Notes under the pieces: generated by a model | Database searches by the model: none | What the model saw: only the letters and a program-made list of their open reading frames with translations | Told to the model about the DNA's origin: nothing | Assembly: GCA_000769715.1 (NCBI GenBank) | Contig: JROS01000041.1 | Span: 1 to 42,637, forward strand | DNA: 42,637 nucleotides | Reading direction: 5' to 3' | From: Desulfobulbus sp. Tol-SR | GTDB lineage: Bacteria; Desulfobacterota; Desulfobulbia; Desulfobulbales; Desulfocapsaceae | Translations under genes and position numbers: made by a program | Shown here: one piece after another, positions 1 to 9,017 of the stretch | Layout of the letters: every line of letters begins with the position of its first letter | How positions within the stretch are numbered: the stretch's first letter is position 1

Positions 1-2
1 AC

Positions 3-494
3 CGGTCGAGCTCGAGCGGCCTGGGGGGGCGGGCGGCGAAAGACCGCGGCACCAGCGGCGCTGCCGCGACATCGCTGCTGGCCGGTATCACCGCTCCGGT
101 CTTCAATGCCGGGCGGCTGCGGCAGCAGGTCGAGATCCAGGACGCGGTGCGCGAGCAGGCCCAGGTAGCCTATGAACAGGCGGTGCTCGGCGCCCTGGAG
201 GACGTCGAAAACGCCCTCGTCGCCCTCAAGCGCAACCGTGAGCGCGGCGATGCCCTGGCCGGTGCCGTTGCGGCGGCGCGCACTGCGGCAGAGCTGGCGC
301 GGCAGCAGTACAGTGCCGGGTTGATCGATTTCCAGGCGGTACTCGATACCGAACGCTCCGTGCTGACCGTCGAGGACAGTCTTGCCGGCACCCGCACCGA
401 CGGTCTGCTGGCTCTTATCCGTTTATACAAGGCGCTGGGCGGCGGCTGGACGCCGCAGGGCGAGAGCCGCCAGGCCGGCAAGGATACTCCATGA
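3..494 (+). CDS. Outer-membrane efflux protein, TolC/NodT type, C-terminal part
   Basis: The reading frame is open from the left edge, so the gene is cut and its start lies outside the window. The visible 163 residues carry the usual last part of RND/ABC efflux outer-membrane factors: a GITAPVFNAGRLR strand-turn, then a long helix (YEQAVLGALEDVENALVAL) and a second helix with QYSAGLIDFQAVLDTERSVL, ending near a short charged tail. These helices form the periplasmic tunnel of a trimer that exports substrates across the outer membrane. The stop overlaps the start of the adaptor gene by 4 bases (ATGA), so it is the first visible gene of a four-gene efflux operon. The family is clear; the substrate is not. 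Confidence 0.88.
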   Translation, partial: RSSSSGLGGRAAKDRGTSGAAATSLLAGITAPVFNAGRLRQQVEIQDAVREQAQVAYEQAVLGALEDVENALVALKRNRERGDALAGAVAAARTAAELARQQYSAGLIDFQAVLDTERSVLTVEDSLAGTRTDGLLALIRLYKALGGGWTPQGESRQAGKDTP

Positions 495-1789
495 ACGACA
501 CTACAACCCCATCGGCAAACCAGGAAAAAACCCTGCAGCAATTGATCGGCGCCACCTCCGCCAGGCGTTCGTCGCGCCGCTGGTTGTGGCTGGGGGGAGC
601 GCTGATCATTGGTATCGGCGCGGCCTGGCTCTTTTTGCGGGCCGGCGACGAGGCGGCGGCGCTGCGGTACACCACAGCCCCGGTCGAGGTCGGCACGCTG
701 ATTGTCAAGGTCTCGGCCACCGGCAATCTGCAGCCGACCAATACGGTGGATGTGGGCAGCGAACTCTCCGGCATCATCGCCAAGGTACTGGTCGACGACA
801 ACGATGCGGTCAAGGAGGGCCAGGTCCTGGCGCAGCTGGATCTGTCGCAGTTGCAGGACGCGGTGGCGAAATCGCGGGCCTCGCTCGCCGCGGCCGAGGC
901 CCAGGTGCTGCAGGCCCAGGCCACGGTGGCGGAGGCGGGCGCCTTGCTGTCGCGCTACCGCCAGGTATCGCAGTTGTCAGGCGGCAAGGTCCCGTCACAG
1001 AGTGAAATGGATACGGCCGAAGCCGTCTTCAAGAGGGCTCAGGCCAACGAGGCCAGTGCCCATGCCAGTGTCACCGAGGCGCGCGCCAACCTGCAGTCGG
1101 ACGAAACCAATCTGGCCAAGGCCAGCATCCGCTCGCCGATCAACGGTGTGGTGCTGTCGCGGCAGGTGGACCCCGGCCAGACCGTGGCCGCCTCCTTCCA
1201 GGCGCCGGTTTTGTTTCAACTGGCCGAGGATCTGACCAAGATGGAACTCCAGGTCGATGTCGACGAGGCCGACGTCGGCCAGGTCAAGGCGGGACAGAAG
1301 GCGGTGTTCGGAGTTGACGCCTGGCCCGGCCGCGAGTACGCCGCCGTCATCACCCGGGTCGGCTTTGGCTCGCAGGAAGAGGACGGGGTCATTTCCTACC
1401 TCACCGTGCTCGAGGTGGGAAACGACGATCTCAGCCTGCGGCCGGGCATGACCGGCACCGCCGAGATCACCACCCTGACCCGGGATAATGCCCTGCTGGT
1501 ACCGAACGCGGCGCTGCGCTTCAGTCCGCCGGCGACGACCGCCGGCAAACAGAAAAAATCCGGCGGCAGCGTGATGAGCGCCCTGAGGCCGCGGCCGCCG
1601 CGCCAGGCGGCCAAGGTCCAGAGCAAGGCCACCAGCGGCGTGCCGCGCGTCTGGGTGCTGCAGGACGGCCAACCGGCAGCGGTGGAGGTCACGACCGGGG
1701 CCACCAATGGCCGCCTGACCGAGATCACCGCCGGAGACCTCAAGGCCGGGATGCTGGTGATCACCGAGGCCTCGGGCGTGCAGCCATGA
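491..1789 (+). CDS. MacA-like periplasmic adaptor (HlyD/RND membrane fusion protein)
   Basis: This 432-residue protein has one N-terminal membrane anchor (about residues 31-49) and then the membrane-fusion-protein layout: a split lipoyl half (VDVGSELSGIIAKVLVDDND), a long alpha-helical hairpin (about 115-205), the second lipoyl half (ASIRSPINGVVLSRQVDPGQTV) and beta-barrel domains. It would join the inner-membrane ABC transporter encoded next to it to the outer-membrane protein encoded before it. A proline/lysine-rich insertion lies near residues 350-380. The ATG follows AAGGA and overlaps the previous stop, and the 3' end overlaps the ATPase start. MacA is the closest characterised relative by context; the exported compound (macrolide, peptide, lipid or siderophore) cannot be read from the sequence. 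Confidence 0.9.
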   Translation: MNDTTTPSANQEKTLQQLIGATSARRSSRRWLWLGGALIIGIGAAWLFLRAGDEAAALRYTTAPVEVGTLIVKVSATGNLQPTNTVDVGSELSGIIAKVLVDDNDAVKEGQVLAQLDLSQLQDAVAKSRASLAAAEAQVLQAQATVAEAGALLSRYRQVSQLSGGKVPSQSEMDTAEAVFKRAQANEASAHASVTEARANLQSDETNLAKASIRSPINGVVLSRQVDPGQTVAASFQAPVLFQLAEDLTKMELQVDVDEADVGQVKAGQKAVFGVDAWPGREYAAVITRVGFGSQEEDGVISYLTVLEVGNDDLSLRPGMTGTAEITTLTRDNALLVPNAALRFSPPATTAGKQKKSGGSVMSALRPRPPRQAAKVQSKATSGVPRVWVLQDGQPAAVEVTTGATNGRLTEITAGDLKAGMLVITEASGVQP

Positions 1790-2490
1790 GCGATGCGGCC
1801 CTCATCCGGCTGACCGGCATCACCAAGACCTACGGGATCGGCCAGGCTGCCTTCCAGGCCCTGAAGGGGATCGAGCTTGCCGTTGAGGCCGGTGATTTTG
1901 TCGCCGTCATGGGGCCGAGCGGCTCCGGCAAGTCGACGACGATGAACATCCTCGGCTGTCTCGACACCCCGACCAGCGGCAGTTACCAGTTCCAGGGCGT
2001 TCATGTTGAACGCTTGTCGCGCAATGAGAGGGCGCTGCTGCGGCGCAATTTCCTCGGTTTCGTCTTCCAGGGCTTCAACCTCCTGGCGCGCACCACCGCG
2101 CTCGAAAACATCGAGCTGCCGCTGATCTACCGCGGCGAACCCGCCGCCATTCGCCATGCCGCGGCCCGCCGGGCCCTGGAACAGGTCGGCCTGCAGGGCT
2201 GGGAGCACCATACCCCGGCCGAGCTGTCCGGCGGGCAGCAGCAGCGGGTAGCCATCGCCCGGGCCATCGTCACCCGGCCGGCCGTGCTGCTGGCCGATGA
2301 ACCGACCGGCAACCTCGATAGCGCCACCAGTCGGGAAATCATGGACCTGGTCGGCAATTTCAACCGTGAACAGGGGATCACCGTGCTGATGGTCACCCAC
2401 GAGCCCGACATGGCGGCCTACGCCAACCGCGTCATCCGCTTCGTCGACGGCCGGGTGGAAACCGACTGCCGCCAGGGGGAGGCCGGCTGA
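1786..2490 (+). CDS. ABC transporter ATPase, MacB/LolD family
   Basis: A 234-residue nucleotide-binding protein with Walker A GPSGSGKST (residues 43-51), signature LSGGQQQRVAIARA (from about 147) and Walker B VLLADEPTGNLD (about 167-178), the D-loop of the MacB/LolD subfamily. It hydrolyses ATP in the cytoplasm to drive the FtsX-type permease encoded next. In E. coli MacB the ATPase and permease are one chain; here they are separate genes that overlap by one base (TGATG), which is common in other phyla. The start overlaps the adaptor stop, so the genes are translationally coupled. Confidence 0.94.
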   Translation: MSDAALIRLTGITKTYGIGQAAFQALKGIELAVEAGDFVAVMGPSGSGKSTTMNILGCLDTPTSGSYQFQGVHVERLSRNERALLRRNFLGFVFQGFNLLARTTALENIELPLIYRGEPAAIRHAAARRALEQVGLQGWEHHTPAELSGGQQQRVAIARAIVTRPAVLLADEPTGNLDSATSREIMDLVGNFNREQGITVLMVTHEPDMAAYANRVIRFVDGRVETDCRQGEAG

Positions 2491-3692
2491 TGCTGTGGAA
2501 TACGCTGCTGCTGGCCCTGCGGGCGATCCGGCGCAACCTGATGCGGTCTTTCCTGACGATCCTCGGCATCGTCATCGGGGTGGCCGCCGTCATCACCATG
2601 GTGACCCTGGGCAACGGCGCCACCCGCTCCGTGTCCGACCAGATCTCCAGCATGGGCAGCAACCTGCTGATGGTGATGCCGGGGCAGCGCTTCGGTCCCG
2701 GCGCCGAACCCGGGGCGCCCTTCAAGAGCGCCGACGTCGAGGCGGTCCGCAACCAGATACCCGGCGCCAGGCTGGTGGCGCCGCTCGTGACCAAGGCGGC
2801 GACTGCGGTGTACCAGGCCAACAACTGGTCGACCTCGGTTACCGGCAGCTCGAACGACTATTTCGAGGCCGGGAACTGGCAGATCGCCACCGGCCGCAGT
2901 TTTACCGAGACCGAGGAACGGGCGGGCAAGGCGGTGTGCGTGATCGGCGACACCGTGCGCGACAAGCTGTTCGGCCGGCAGAACCCGGTCGGCAGCGAGA
3001 TCCGCATCAAGCAGTTCGCCTGCGAGGTGATCGGCCTGCTGAAGGCCAAGGGCCAGTCGTCGATGGGATCCGACCAGGACGACACCGTGGTGATGCCGCT
3101 GCGCACCGTGCAGCGGCGGCTCAGCGGCAGTCAGGATATCAACCGGCTGACGATCTCGGTGAGGGATGGTGTCTCGATCGACGCGGTCAAGGAGCAGCTC
3201 CTCGACCTGATGCGCGAGCGGCGCAAGATCGGTGAAAACGAGGACGACGACTTCCGGGTGATGGACACCCGGCAGATTGCCGAGACCCTGACCAGCACCA
3301 CCAAGATCCTCACCATGCTGCTCGCCGCGGTGGCGGCGGTGAGCCTGCTGGTCGGCGGTATCGGTATCATGAACATCATGCTGGTGTCGGTCACCGAGCG
3401 CACCCGCGAGATCGGCATCCGCCTGGCCATCGGCGCCCTGGAACGGGAGGTGCTGCTGCAGTTCCTGATCGAGGCGGTGGTCCTGTCGAGCCTCGGCGGG
3501 CTGATCGGCATCGCCCTGGCCACCGTGGCCTCGATTCTGCTCGCCGGGCTGATGAACGTGCCCTACCTGTTCGACCCCGGCATCAATCTGCTGTCCTTCC
3601 TGTTCTCCGCCGTCATCGGCGTGATCTTCGGCTACTTCCCGGCGCGCCGGGCCGCCGGCCTCAACCCGATCGATGCCCTGCGGCACGAGTGA
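2490..3692 (+). CDS. ABC transporter permease, MacB/FtsX type
   Basis: This 400-residue inner-membrane protein has the MacB/FtsX plan: one N-terminal membrane segment (SFLTILGIVIGVAAVITMV, about 20-40), a large periplasmic MacB_PCD domain (about 45-265) and three C-terminal membrane helices (about 270-385). These include VSLLVGGIGIMNIMLVSVTE and the typical TREIGIRLAIGA loop, ending in PARRAAGLNPIDALRHE. It works as a dimer with the preceding ATPase and transmits mechanical force to the adaptor rather than passing substrate through the membrane. It is the last gene of the operon; a short GC hairpin follows. Confidence 0.93.
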   Translation: MLWNTLLLALRAIRRNLMRSFLTILGIVIGVAAVITMVTLGNGATRSVSDQISSMGSNLLMVMPGQRFGPGAEPGAPFKSADVEAVRNQIPGARLVAPLVTKAATAVYQANNWSTSVTGSSNDYFEAGNWQIATGRSFTETEERAGKAVCVIGDTVRDKLFGRQNPVGSEIRIKQFACEVIGLLKAKGQSSMGSDQDDTVVMPLRTVQRRLSGSQDINRLTISVRDGVSIDAVKEQLLDLMRERRKIGENEDDDFRVMDTRQIAETLTSTTKILTMLLAAVAAVSLLVGGIGIMNIMLVSVTERTREIGIRLAIGALEREVLLQFLIEAVVLSSLGGLIGIALATVASILLAGLMNVPYLFDPGINLLSFLFSAVIGVIFGYFPARRAAGLNPIDALRHE

Positions 3693-3706
3693 ATGTCCGG
3701 AAATGT

Positions 3707-3731
3707 CCCGCCGTGCCGTTCCCCCGGCGGG
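3707..3731. terminator. Weak GC hairpin between convergent genes
   Basis: Arms CCCGCCG (3707-3713) and CGGCGGG (3725-3731) pair perfectly 15 bases after the permease stop and before the convergent rhomboid gene. There is no T-run, so it is at best a weak terminator or a 3'-end stabilising hairpin. Confidence 0.3.
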
Positions 3732-3832
3732 GCTGATCACACCGGCATGAGAACCGATGGGCCACGGGTGAATGACGCTGGCGACCCTTGCCGGAGTTTG
3801 CGAATTGCCGTTGTCGGAGCAGAGAAAAACCT

Positions 3833-4675
3833 TCAGGCGAGCAGAAAAAATATACCGTTGATGACCGACCAGATCAGCACGATGACGGTGCCGACGACGC
3901 AGGCCATGCTCAACACCTTGTGCCCGAAGTTGTCCCGGGACCGGTCCCGATAGCCGAGCAGGTAGCCTGCCAGCGCGCCGGTCAGCATGCCGCCCGCATG
4001 ACCGAAGTTATTGATCCCGGGAACCATGAAGCCAAAGATGAAGATCCCCAGGGCCCAGCCGCCGATCTGGCTGTAGACCGCATCGCCGTAGGCGCCGCCC
4101 CGGCTTTTGCCGTAATACAGCGCCGCCCCGATCAACCCGCAGACCGCCGCCGAGGCGCCGATGGTGAAGCGCACGCCGAACAGGGCCGAAATCAGATAGC
4201 CGCCGATCCCGCTCAGGGTGTAGATGGCGAGCATCCGGTCCCTGCCGTATTCCCGGATGATCAGGGGGCCGAGCTGGTGCAGGGCGATCATGTTGAAGAC
4301 GATATGCAACAGACTGCCATGCAGGTAACTGGCCGAAATCAGGGTCCACCAGCGATTGAGTTGCAGCAGCGGTATCGTCCCGGTGGAACCGAGCACCAGC
4401 AGGCTCTCGCTGCTGGGCGAGAGAAAATTGAACGGGCTGCCGGACAGGGCCGCGGGGCGCAGGTCGATCACCACCGACAGCACGAACATGGCAATATTGG
4501 CGATGAGAATCGTCCGCAGAATTCCATTTTCGCCCCCGGCACCCCGGGTAAATATGTTATCCTTCCAGATCGAACCGGGATTTTTCATGCCGCAGGATGG
4601 ACAGACGGGTGCGGAGCGGCTGACCAACGTTCGGCAATTGGGACAGAGGAGTGAGGTTCTTTTCGATGCATTCAT
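3833..4675 (-). CDS. Rhomboid-family intramembrane serine protease with N-terminal zinc ribbon
   Basis: I start the protein at the ATG at 4675 (280 residues), because the upstream extension has no family-like sequence. Residues 11-28 form a CxxC-x10-CxxC zinc ribbon. The rest is a six-helix rhomboid core with HGSLLHIVFNM (helix 2 His/Asn), the nucleophile motif GASAAV (Ser175) and the catalytic His226 in NNFGHAGGM. The usual GxSG is GASAA here, with Ala after the nucleophile serine; the dyad itself is intact. Such enzymes cut membrane proteins within or near the bilayer. The gene is convergent with the efflux operon and divergent from the LysE gene. Its substrate is unknown. Confidence 0.9.
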   Translation of the reverse strand: MNASKRTSLLCPNCRTLVSRSAPVCPSCGMKNPGSIWKDNIFTRGAGGENGILRTILIANIAMFVLSVVIDLRPAALSGSPFNFLSPSSESLLVLGSTGTIPLLQLNRWWTLISASYLHGSLLHIVFNMIALHQLGPLIIREYGRDRMLAIYTLSGIGGYLISALFGVRFTIGASAAVCGLIGAALYYGKSRGGAYGDAVYSQIGGWALGIFIFGFMVPGINNFGHAGGMLTGALAGYLLGYRDRSRDNFGHKVLSMACVVGTVIVLIWSVINGIFFLLA

Positions 4676-4950
4676 TGTGATATCAATTCGCTCGTTCAAT
4701 AAACGTTGGCCGGGGCGGTCCTGCACATTACTCCCCCAGAAGATAATGACATCCCCCGATTATACAACCCGGGATCGAACGTCACGATGGCGATGCAGGC
4801 ACTGCCGATCGTTGCTGTTCAAGCGATCATGCTGTTTCCCCAGCCGGCAGCATCCGGGCCGTTTGAATGCCTGGCGAACGGGATCGGAACCGGAGCACTT
4901 TTCACTCCTCCCCAAACACCACTTGAAGCCTTGTCTGAAAGAGAGAACCG

Positions 4951-5571
4951 ATGTCCATTGAACTGTGGCTCGCCTTCGTCGCCGCCTCCGTCATCCTCCT
5001 GGTGATTCCCGGCCCCACCATTCTCACCGTGGTCAGCTACTCGGTGGCCCATGGCCGACGAGCGAATATACCTCTCGTGGCAGCGGTGGCGCTTGGCGAC
5101 TCCACGGCATTGATGCTCTCGATCTTCGGGCTCGGCACCCTGCTGGCGGCATCGGCCTTGTGGTTCACGGTGATCAAATGGGTCGGCGGCCTGTACCTGC
5201 TCTGGCTGGGGATCAGACTTCTCCGTGCCGGGGGTTCCCCGGTCGTTGTCAGCTCGCGAACCGTGCCGGTCTCACGCTGGGCGCTTTTCGTCAACACCTA
5301 TCTGGTCACCGCCTTGAATCCCAAGGGGATCATGTTCTTCGTCGCCTTTCTGCCGCAATTCGTCACTCCCAGGGCCGACGCCGCGCGCCAGCTGCTGATT
5401 TTGTCGGTCACCTTCGTCACGCTGGCGATGATCAATGCCGCGTGCTACTCGCTGTTCGCAACCACCGCCCGCAGGATCATGTCTTCCTCACGGGTGCAGC
5501 GTCGCTTCAACCTGAGCGGAGGATCCCTGCTTACCGCTGCCGGCCTTTGGGCGTTGCTGGCCAAACGGTAG
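4951..5571 (+). CDS. LysE/RhtB-family amino-acid exporter
   Basis: This 206-residue inner-membrane protein has about six hydrophobic segments and the family's N-terminal signature (VIPGPTILTVVSYSVAHGRR), the GGLYLLWLGIRLLR segment and NPKGIMFFVAFLPQF. LysE/RhtB proteins export amino acids or derivatives such as homoserine lactone, threonine or leucine; which one cannot be predicted. The ATG follows GAGAGA at good spacing. The gene stands alone: divergent from the rhomboid gene and convergent with the acyl-CoA synthetase gene. The 275-base space before it holds no convincing promoter or gene. Confidence 0.92.
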   Translation: MSIELWLAFVAASVILLVIPGPTILTVVSYSVAHGRRANIPLVAAVALGDSTALMLSIFGLGTLLAASALWFTVIKWVGGLYLLWLGIRLLRAGGSPVVVSSRTVPVSRWALFVNTYLVTALNPKGIMFFVAFLPQFVTPRADAARQLLILSVTFVTLAMINAACYSLFATTARRIMSSSRVQRRFNLSGGSLLTAAGLWALLAKR

Positions 5572-5670
5572 CGACCTTCGCCGCTGAAGCGGTGCCGCAT
5601 CGGTCCGGCTGTCGGTCTTGGCAGCCTCCTTCCGGTTGCCGGCGGAGTGTGCAACGCCGAAAATGATCGC

Positions 5671-7782
5671 TCATTGAAGGAACGAATGTCCGTAATGCTT
5701 CCAGATCTCAATGGCGATGCTCAACGGCTTCATCATGGGAACAGTATAGGTGTGGAGTTTTTTGCCGGCCATATAGGTCCTGCACCGGTCGACATATGCT
5801 GAAAAACCTCGCGGGGAGATGATGAGCGGTTTCGTCAGCTCCTCTTTCAGTTCCACCAGTCGTTCAGGCAGGTATTCCGACAACAGCGGCACCTGGAGGT
5901 AGATGGCTGCCACAATCACGTCCGTATTGGGATCCTGATCGATAATCCTGATCGATTCCAACAGTCGGTCATCGTCGCAGTTGCCGAAGAGGTCAATGGG
6001 GTTGTTGCCCACATTTTTCAAGATCGTTTCGCTGAGACTCTGCTGTTCCGGTTTAAGATTTTTCTCGATCAAGGCCTTCATCCGGCTTCTGGTCCCGGGG
6101 GCGAATTCCGCAAGCACCATTCCTTCTTCAGTGACCTGATCGGCAAGGAGGATGCCGGCTCCGCCACCGACACTGACCACGGCGACCCGGTTGTTGGACG
6201 TCTGCGGCTGGCTTGTCAGGATGGACAGCACATTGACCAGGATCTTGGGGTCTTCGGTGAGCTCATCGACCAGGTAAAAGCCGGCCTGCTCACAGCAGGC
6301 CTTGAAGGCCTCGTGACTGCCGGCCAGGGAGGCCGTGTGGGAGAGCGCTGCCTCGGCCCCGCCGCCGGTGCCGCCTTTGATGATCAGGACCGGTTTCTTG
6401 TTCGCGACTTCCCGGCCGATCTGCATCAGTTTCAGACCGTCGGCGACCCCTTCCAGATAGATGGCGACGATTTTGATTTTCGGATCAGCTCCCATGTGTG
6501 CCAGAATTTCGGGGACTCCGGCGCTGGCGGCGTTGCCGATGGAAACCCACTTCCCCAGGTTCTGCCTGTCGGCGCTGAACATCTCCAGCAGTTCGAGGCC
6601 GATGCCTCCGCTCTGGGAAATAACACCGACGCAATTGGACTGCGGCACCGGCACCGATCGTTGTTCAGGGATGTAATTGGTGTTGAGGCCGGTGAAGTTG
6701 TCGATGACGCCCATGCAGTTTGGACCGATAAAGGCGACCTTATATCTTTCACTGATCTCGACCAGTTGCTGCTCGAGATCGTTCCGGCCCATTTCGGCAA
6801 ATCCATCGCTGAAGATGATGGCGCCTTTTCCTCCCAATTGGCAGAACTCCTCGAAGATGCTCACTGTCTTTTCGGAACTTACTGCAAAAACGGCAACTTC
6901 AGGAATTTGAGGGAGATCCTTCAGGGAGGGGTAGCAGGGCAGGCCGTGAATCTTCGTCAGTTTCGGGTGAATCGGATAGAGATTCCTGATCTTCATGCAA
7001 TTTTTCAAGATGACACCGCCCTGGGTGCCCGGACGGGATGCACCGATCACCGCAACCGATTCGGCGTTGAAGATGGCATCGATGCTTTGCTGTTTCCACG
7101 GCCTGATATCCTCCGCCATCGGTTTGACGATGTTCCCATCACGGATGAGCCTGGCATCAACAATCGCACAGCCTTCCTCGTACACGATGACGGGGTTCAG
7201 ATCGAGTTCGCAGATATCCGGATTCTCCGCCATGAGTCTGGAAATGTTGACGGTCAGATCGATGATTCTGTCCCGGTCGTAGCGTTGTCCCCTGAATCCG
7301 CCAAGGATCCTGCCGACCCGGGTGGTCGTCAGCATGCGTTCCACGTCCTGCCGGGTGAGGATCCCGATGCCCATGGCGGCATCGGAATAGAGCTCGACAA
7401 ATATTCCCCCGATGCCGATCATGGTTACCGGGCCGAAGCCGGGGTCCCGTTTAGCGCCGATGAGCAGTTCGAACCCTTGTTCCGCCATCCTCTGAACGAG
7501 AAGCCCTTCTTTGGTTTCTCTGGAAAAACCGTCGATTTTTTCTTCAATGGCGAGGCATGCGTTTTTCAGCTGTGATTTGTCGTGAATGTTCAAAAACACC
7601 GTCCCTTCATCCGATTTATGGATGATCTTCTCTGAAACGGGCTTCACCGCAACCGGATATCCCATCTCCTCGGCCGCACCTTCCGCTTCGGCTATGGAGT
7701 ACACCTGACGGCCATCTGCCACAATGCCGTAACGAGTCAACAGCGCCGCACTTTCTTCAAAATTCATCTGTCGTCTGTTCAT
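5671..7782 (-). CDS. Acyl-CoA synthetase (NDP-forming), acetate-CoA ligase family
   Basis: This 703-residue cytoplasmic enzyme joins the two subunits of ADP-forming acetyl-CoA synthetase in beta-alpha order. An ATP-grasp domain comes first (about 1-220, with AVKPVSEKIIHKSDEG). A CoA-binding Rossmann and succinyl-CoA-ligase-like part follows (about 235-703), with SVAVIGASRPGTQGG and the phosphohistidine loop EAALSHTASLAGSHEAF. It would interconvert an acyl-CoA plus ADP and phosphate with the free acid plus ATP. In anaerobes this often gives ATP from acetyl-CoA or an amino-acid- or aromatic-derived acyl-CoA. The ATG at 7767 is an equally possible start; a frame extension to 7848 begins with GTG and lacks a ribosome site. 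The physiological acid is not evident from the neighbours. Confidence 0.92.
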   Translation of the reverse strand: MNRRQMNFEESAALLTRYGIVADGRQVYSIAEAEGAAEEMGYPVAVKPVSEKIIHKSDEGTVFLNIHDKSQLKNACLAIEEKIDGFSRETKEGLLVQRMAEQGFELLIGAKRDPGFGPVTMIGIGGIFVELYSDAAMGIGILTRQDVERMLTTTRVGRILGGFRGQRYDRDRIIDLTVNISRLMAENPDICELDLNPVIVYEEGCAIVDARLIRDGNIVKPMAEDIRPWKQQSIDAIFNAESVAVIGASRPGTQGGVILKNCMKIRNLYPIHPKLTKIHGLPCYPSLKDLPQIPEVAVFAVSSEKTVSIFEEFCQLGGKGAIIFSDGFAEMGRNDLEQQLVEISERYKVAFIGPNCMGVIDNFTGLNTNYIPEQRSVPVPQSNCVGVISQSGGIGLELLEMFSADRQNLGKWVSIGNAASAGVPEILAHMGADPKIKIVAIYLEGVADGLKLMQIGREVANKKPVLIIKGGTGGGAEAALSHTASLAGSHEAFKACCEQAGFYLVDELTEDPKILVNVLSILTSQPQTSNNRVAVVSVGGGAGILLADQVTEEGMVLAEFAPGTRSRMKALIEKNLKPEQQSLSETILKNVGNNPIDLFGNCDDDRLLESIRIIDQDPNTDVIVAAIYLQVPLLSEYLPERLVELKEELTKPLIISPRGFSAYVDRCRTYMAGKKLHTYTVPMMKPLSIAIEIWKHYGHSFLQ

Positions 7783-7922
7783 GGTGATCGCAGAAATATC
7801 TGGAAAACATTGAGTGAAAAATTGGCATTCCCGGTCGTGAAAAATCACTTATTCGGGCTATCTGACATTTTTGTGGGTAATAAAGCGGTATTATGGCCAT
7901 CCCGCCATTCTGCCTACGCTGA

Positions 7923-8324
7923 TCAACAACCGCAACCGCATCCACAGGAAGTCCCGCAACCCCCATGGGCCAAGGCCCTGGCTACGGCCTGCACCACCTC
8001 CCGGTTATCTGCGTCGGTCACACCGGTAATTTCGATTTCCAACTCAATCGTGTCATCGCGAAGCCGCCCCCCGAGTATTTGACACAGGGGGTGGAAAAGG
8101 TGGCCGAAATACGCATGGGCATCGGCGGCCTTGACGCTGACCGTCAGTTTCTCTCCTTCATGTTTATCATGGAGTGCGATTTCAAACGGACAGAGTCCGT
8201 CACTGGCGACCCCATAGATAAACGCCAAAGATACCGGAGAGCCACTCGTATCACATTTCCCGGGCTCAATTGCCGTCGATAGCGAAAGCGTGACTTTTTT
8301 CAGGAGTTGAACAGTGGCTTCCAT
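7923..8324 (-). CDS. FKBP/SlyD-like protein with Cys-rich tail
   Basis: This 133-residue protein keeps traces of an FKBP-type peptidyl-prolyl isomerase of the SlyD group: VSLAFIYGVASDGLCPFE resembles the first strand plus the I/L-P-x-E turn, and EGEKLTVSVKAADAHAYFG resembles the G-D...V.V.PEEAYG segment. The tail GGCGTSCGCGCGC (121-133) has five cysteines alternating with glycine, like the metal-binding tail of SlyD, which serves nickel delivery in hydrogenase maturation. The active-site residues are only partly conserved, so activity is uncertain. The start has a strong ribosome site (AGAGGAG). The protein may bind a soft metal; that is inference. Confidence 0.65.
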   Translation of the reverse strand: MEATVQLLKKVTLSLSTAIEPGKCDTSGSPVSLAFIYGVASDGLCPFEIALHDKHEGEKLTVSVKAADAHAYFGHLFHPLCQILGGRLRDDTIELEIEITGVTDADNREVVQAVARALAHGGCGTSCGCGCGC

Positions 8325-8378
8325 GATGTATCTCCTCTGGTTGTGTCGACGTTTATCGGGTGAGAATTACGAATATTT

Positions 8379-9017
8379 TCATTGCTTCAAAGCCAGGAGC
8401 TCATTTTTCAGCATTTCGAGTTGTTCTTTTAAATATGCCACTGAATTTTCGAGTTCGGTTATGCGATCATGATACGTCTCTGCCGCACTCAGGCCCTGAT
8501 CCCTGCCGCCGCCGCGTTGTTCGAGGTTTTCAGGTTCACCCGCCAGCAGGTGGGCATAACGCTGTTCTTTCTGGCCTGGTTGTCGCGGCAGTTTGAGCAC
8601 CAGGCCGATTTCCGAGAGGCTGTCAAGGGCCTGGACAACCTCCTCCAGGTTTTCGAAGGAACACAGCCTTTCGGTGCGCGCTCGCAGTTCTCCAGCGGTT
8701 TGAGGGCCGCGGAGCAGCAACAGACACAACAGGGCCGCTTCGCGCCTGATCAGGTTGGAGGTTTTGACAAAGTTGTGCCAGTATTTGGGGACGCGGCTGG
8801 CGTCGCTCTGGCAGACAATCTGTTTTTCCTTCAGTGACTGCAAGGCCGCAATTATATCGCTGTCGTTCAAGGAAAGAACCGGAGATCGGTTCGATTTCTG
8901 ATTGCAGGCGTTCGTGAGGGCATTCAGCGACAGGGGGTAGTATTCAGGAGTGGCCAGTTCCTTTTCCATCAGACTGCCAAGTACCCTGATCTCGATTTCA
9001 TTCAGGAGGATATCCAT
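8379..9017 (-). CDS. yceH: YceH family (DUF480) protein
   Basis: This 212-residue protein matches YceH from its first residues: LNEIEIRVLGSLMEKELATPEYYPLSLNAL and the ACNQKSNRSPV motif, then a second winged-helix unit (LLLRGPQTAGELRARTERL) and a C-terminal coiled coil (AETYHDRITELENSVAYLKEQ, about 170-212). The family has two winged helices and is thought to be regulatory, but its targets are unknown. It lies just upstream of the FKBP-like gene on the same strand, with about 55 bases between them. Confidence 0.9.
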   Translation of the reverse strand: MDILLNEIEIRVLGSLMEKELATPEYYPLSLNALTNACNQKSNRSPVLSLNDSDIIAALQSLKEKQIVCQSDASRVPKYWHNFVKTSNLIRREAALLCLLLLRGPQTAGELRARTERLCSFENLEEVVQALDSLSEIGLVLKLPRQPGQKEQRYAHLLAGEPENLEQRGGGRDQGLSAAETYHDRITELENSVAYLKEQLEMLKNELLALKQ

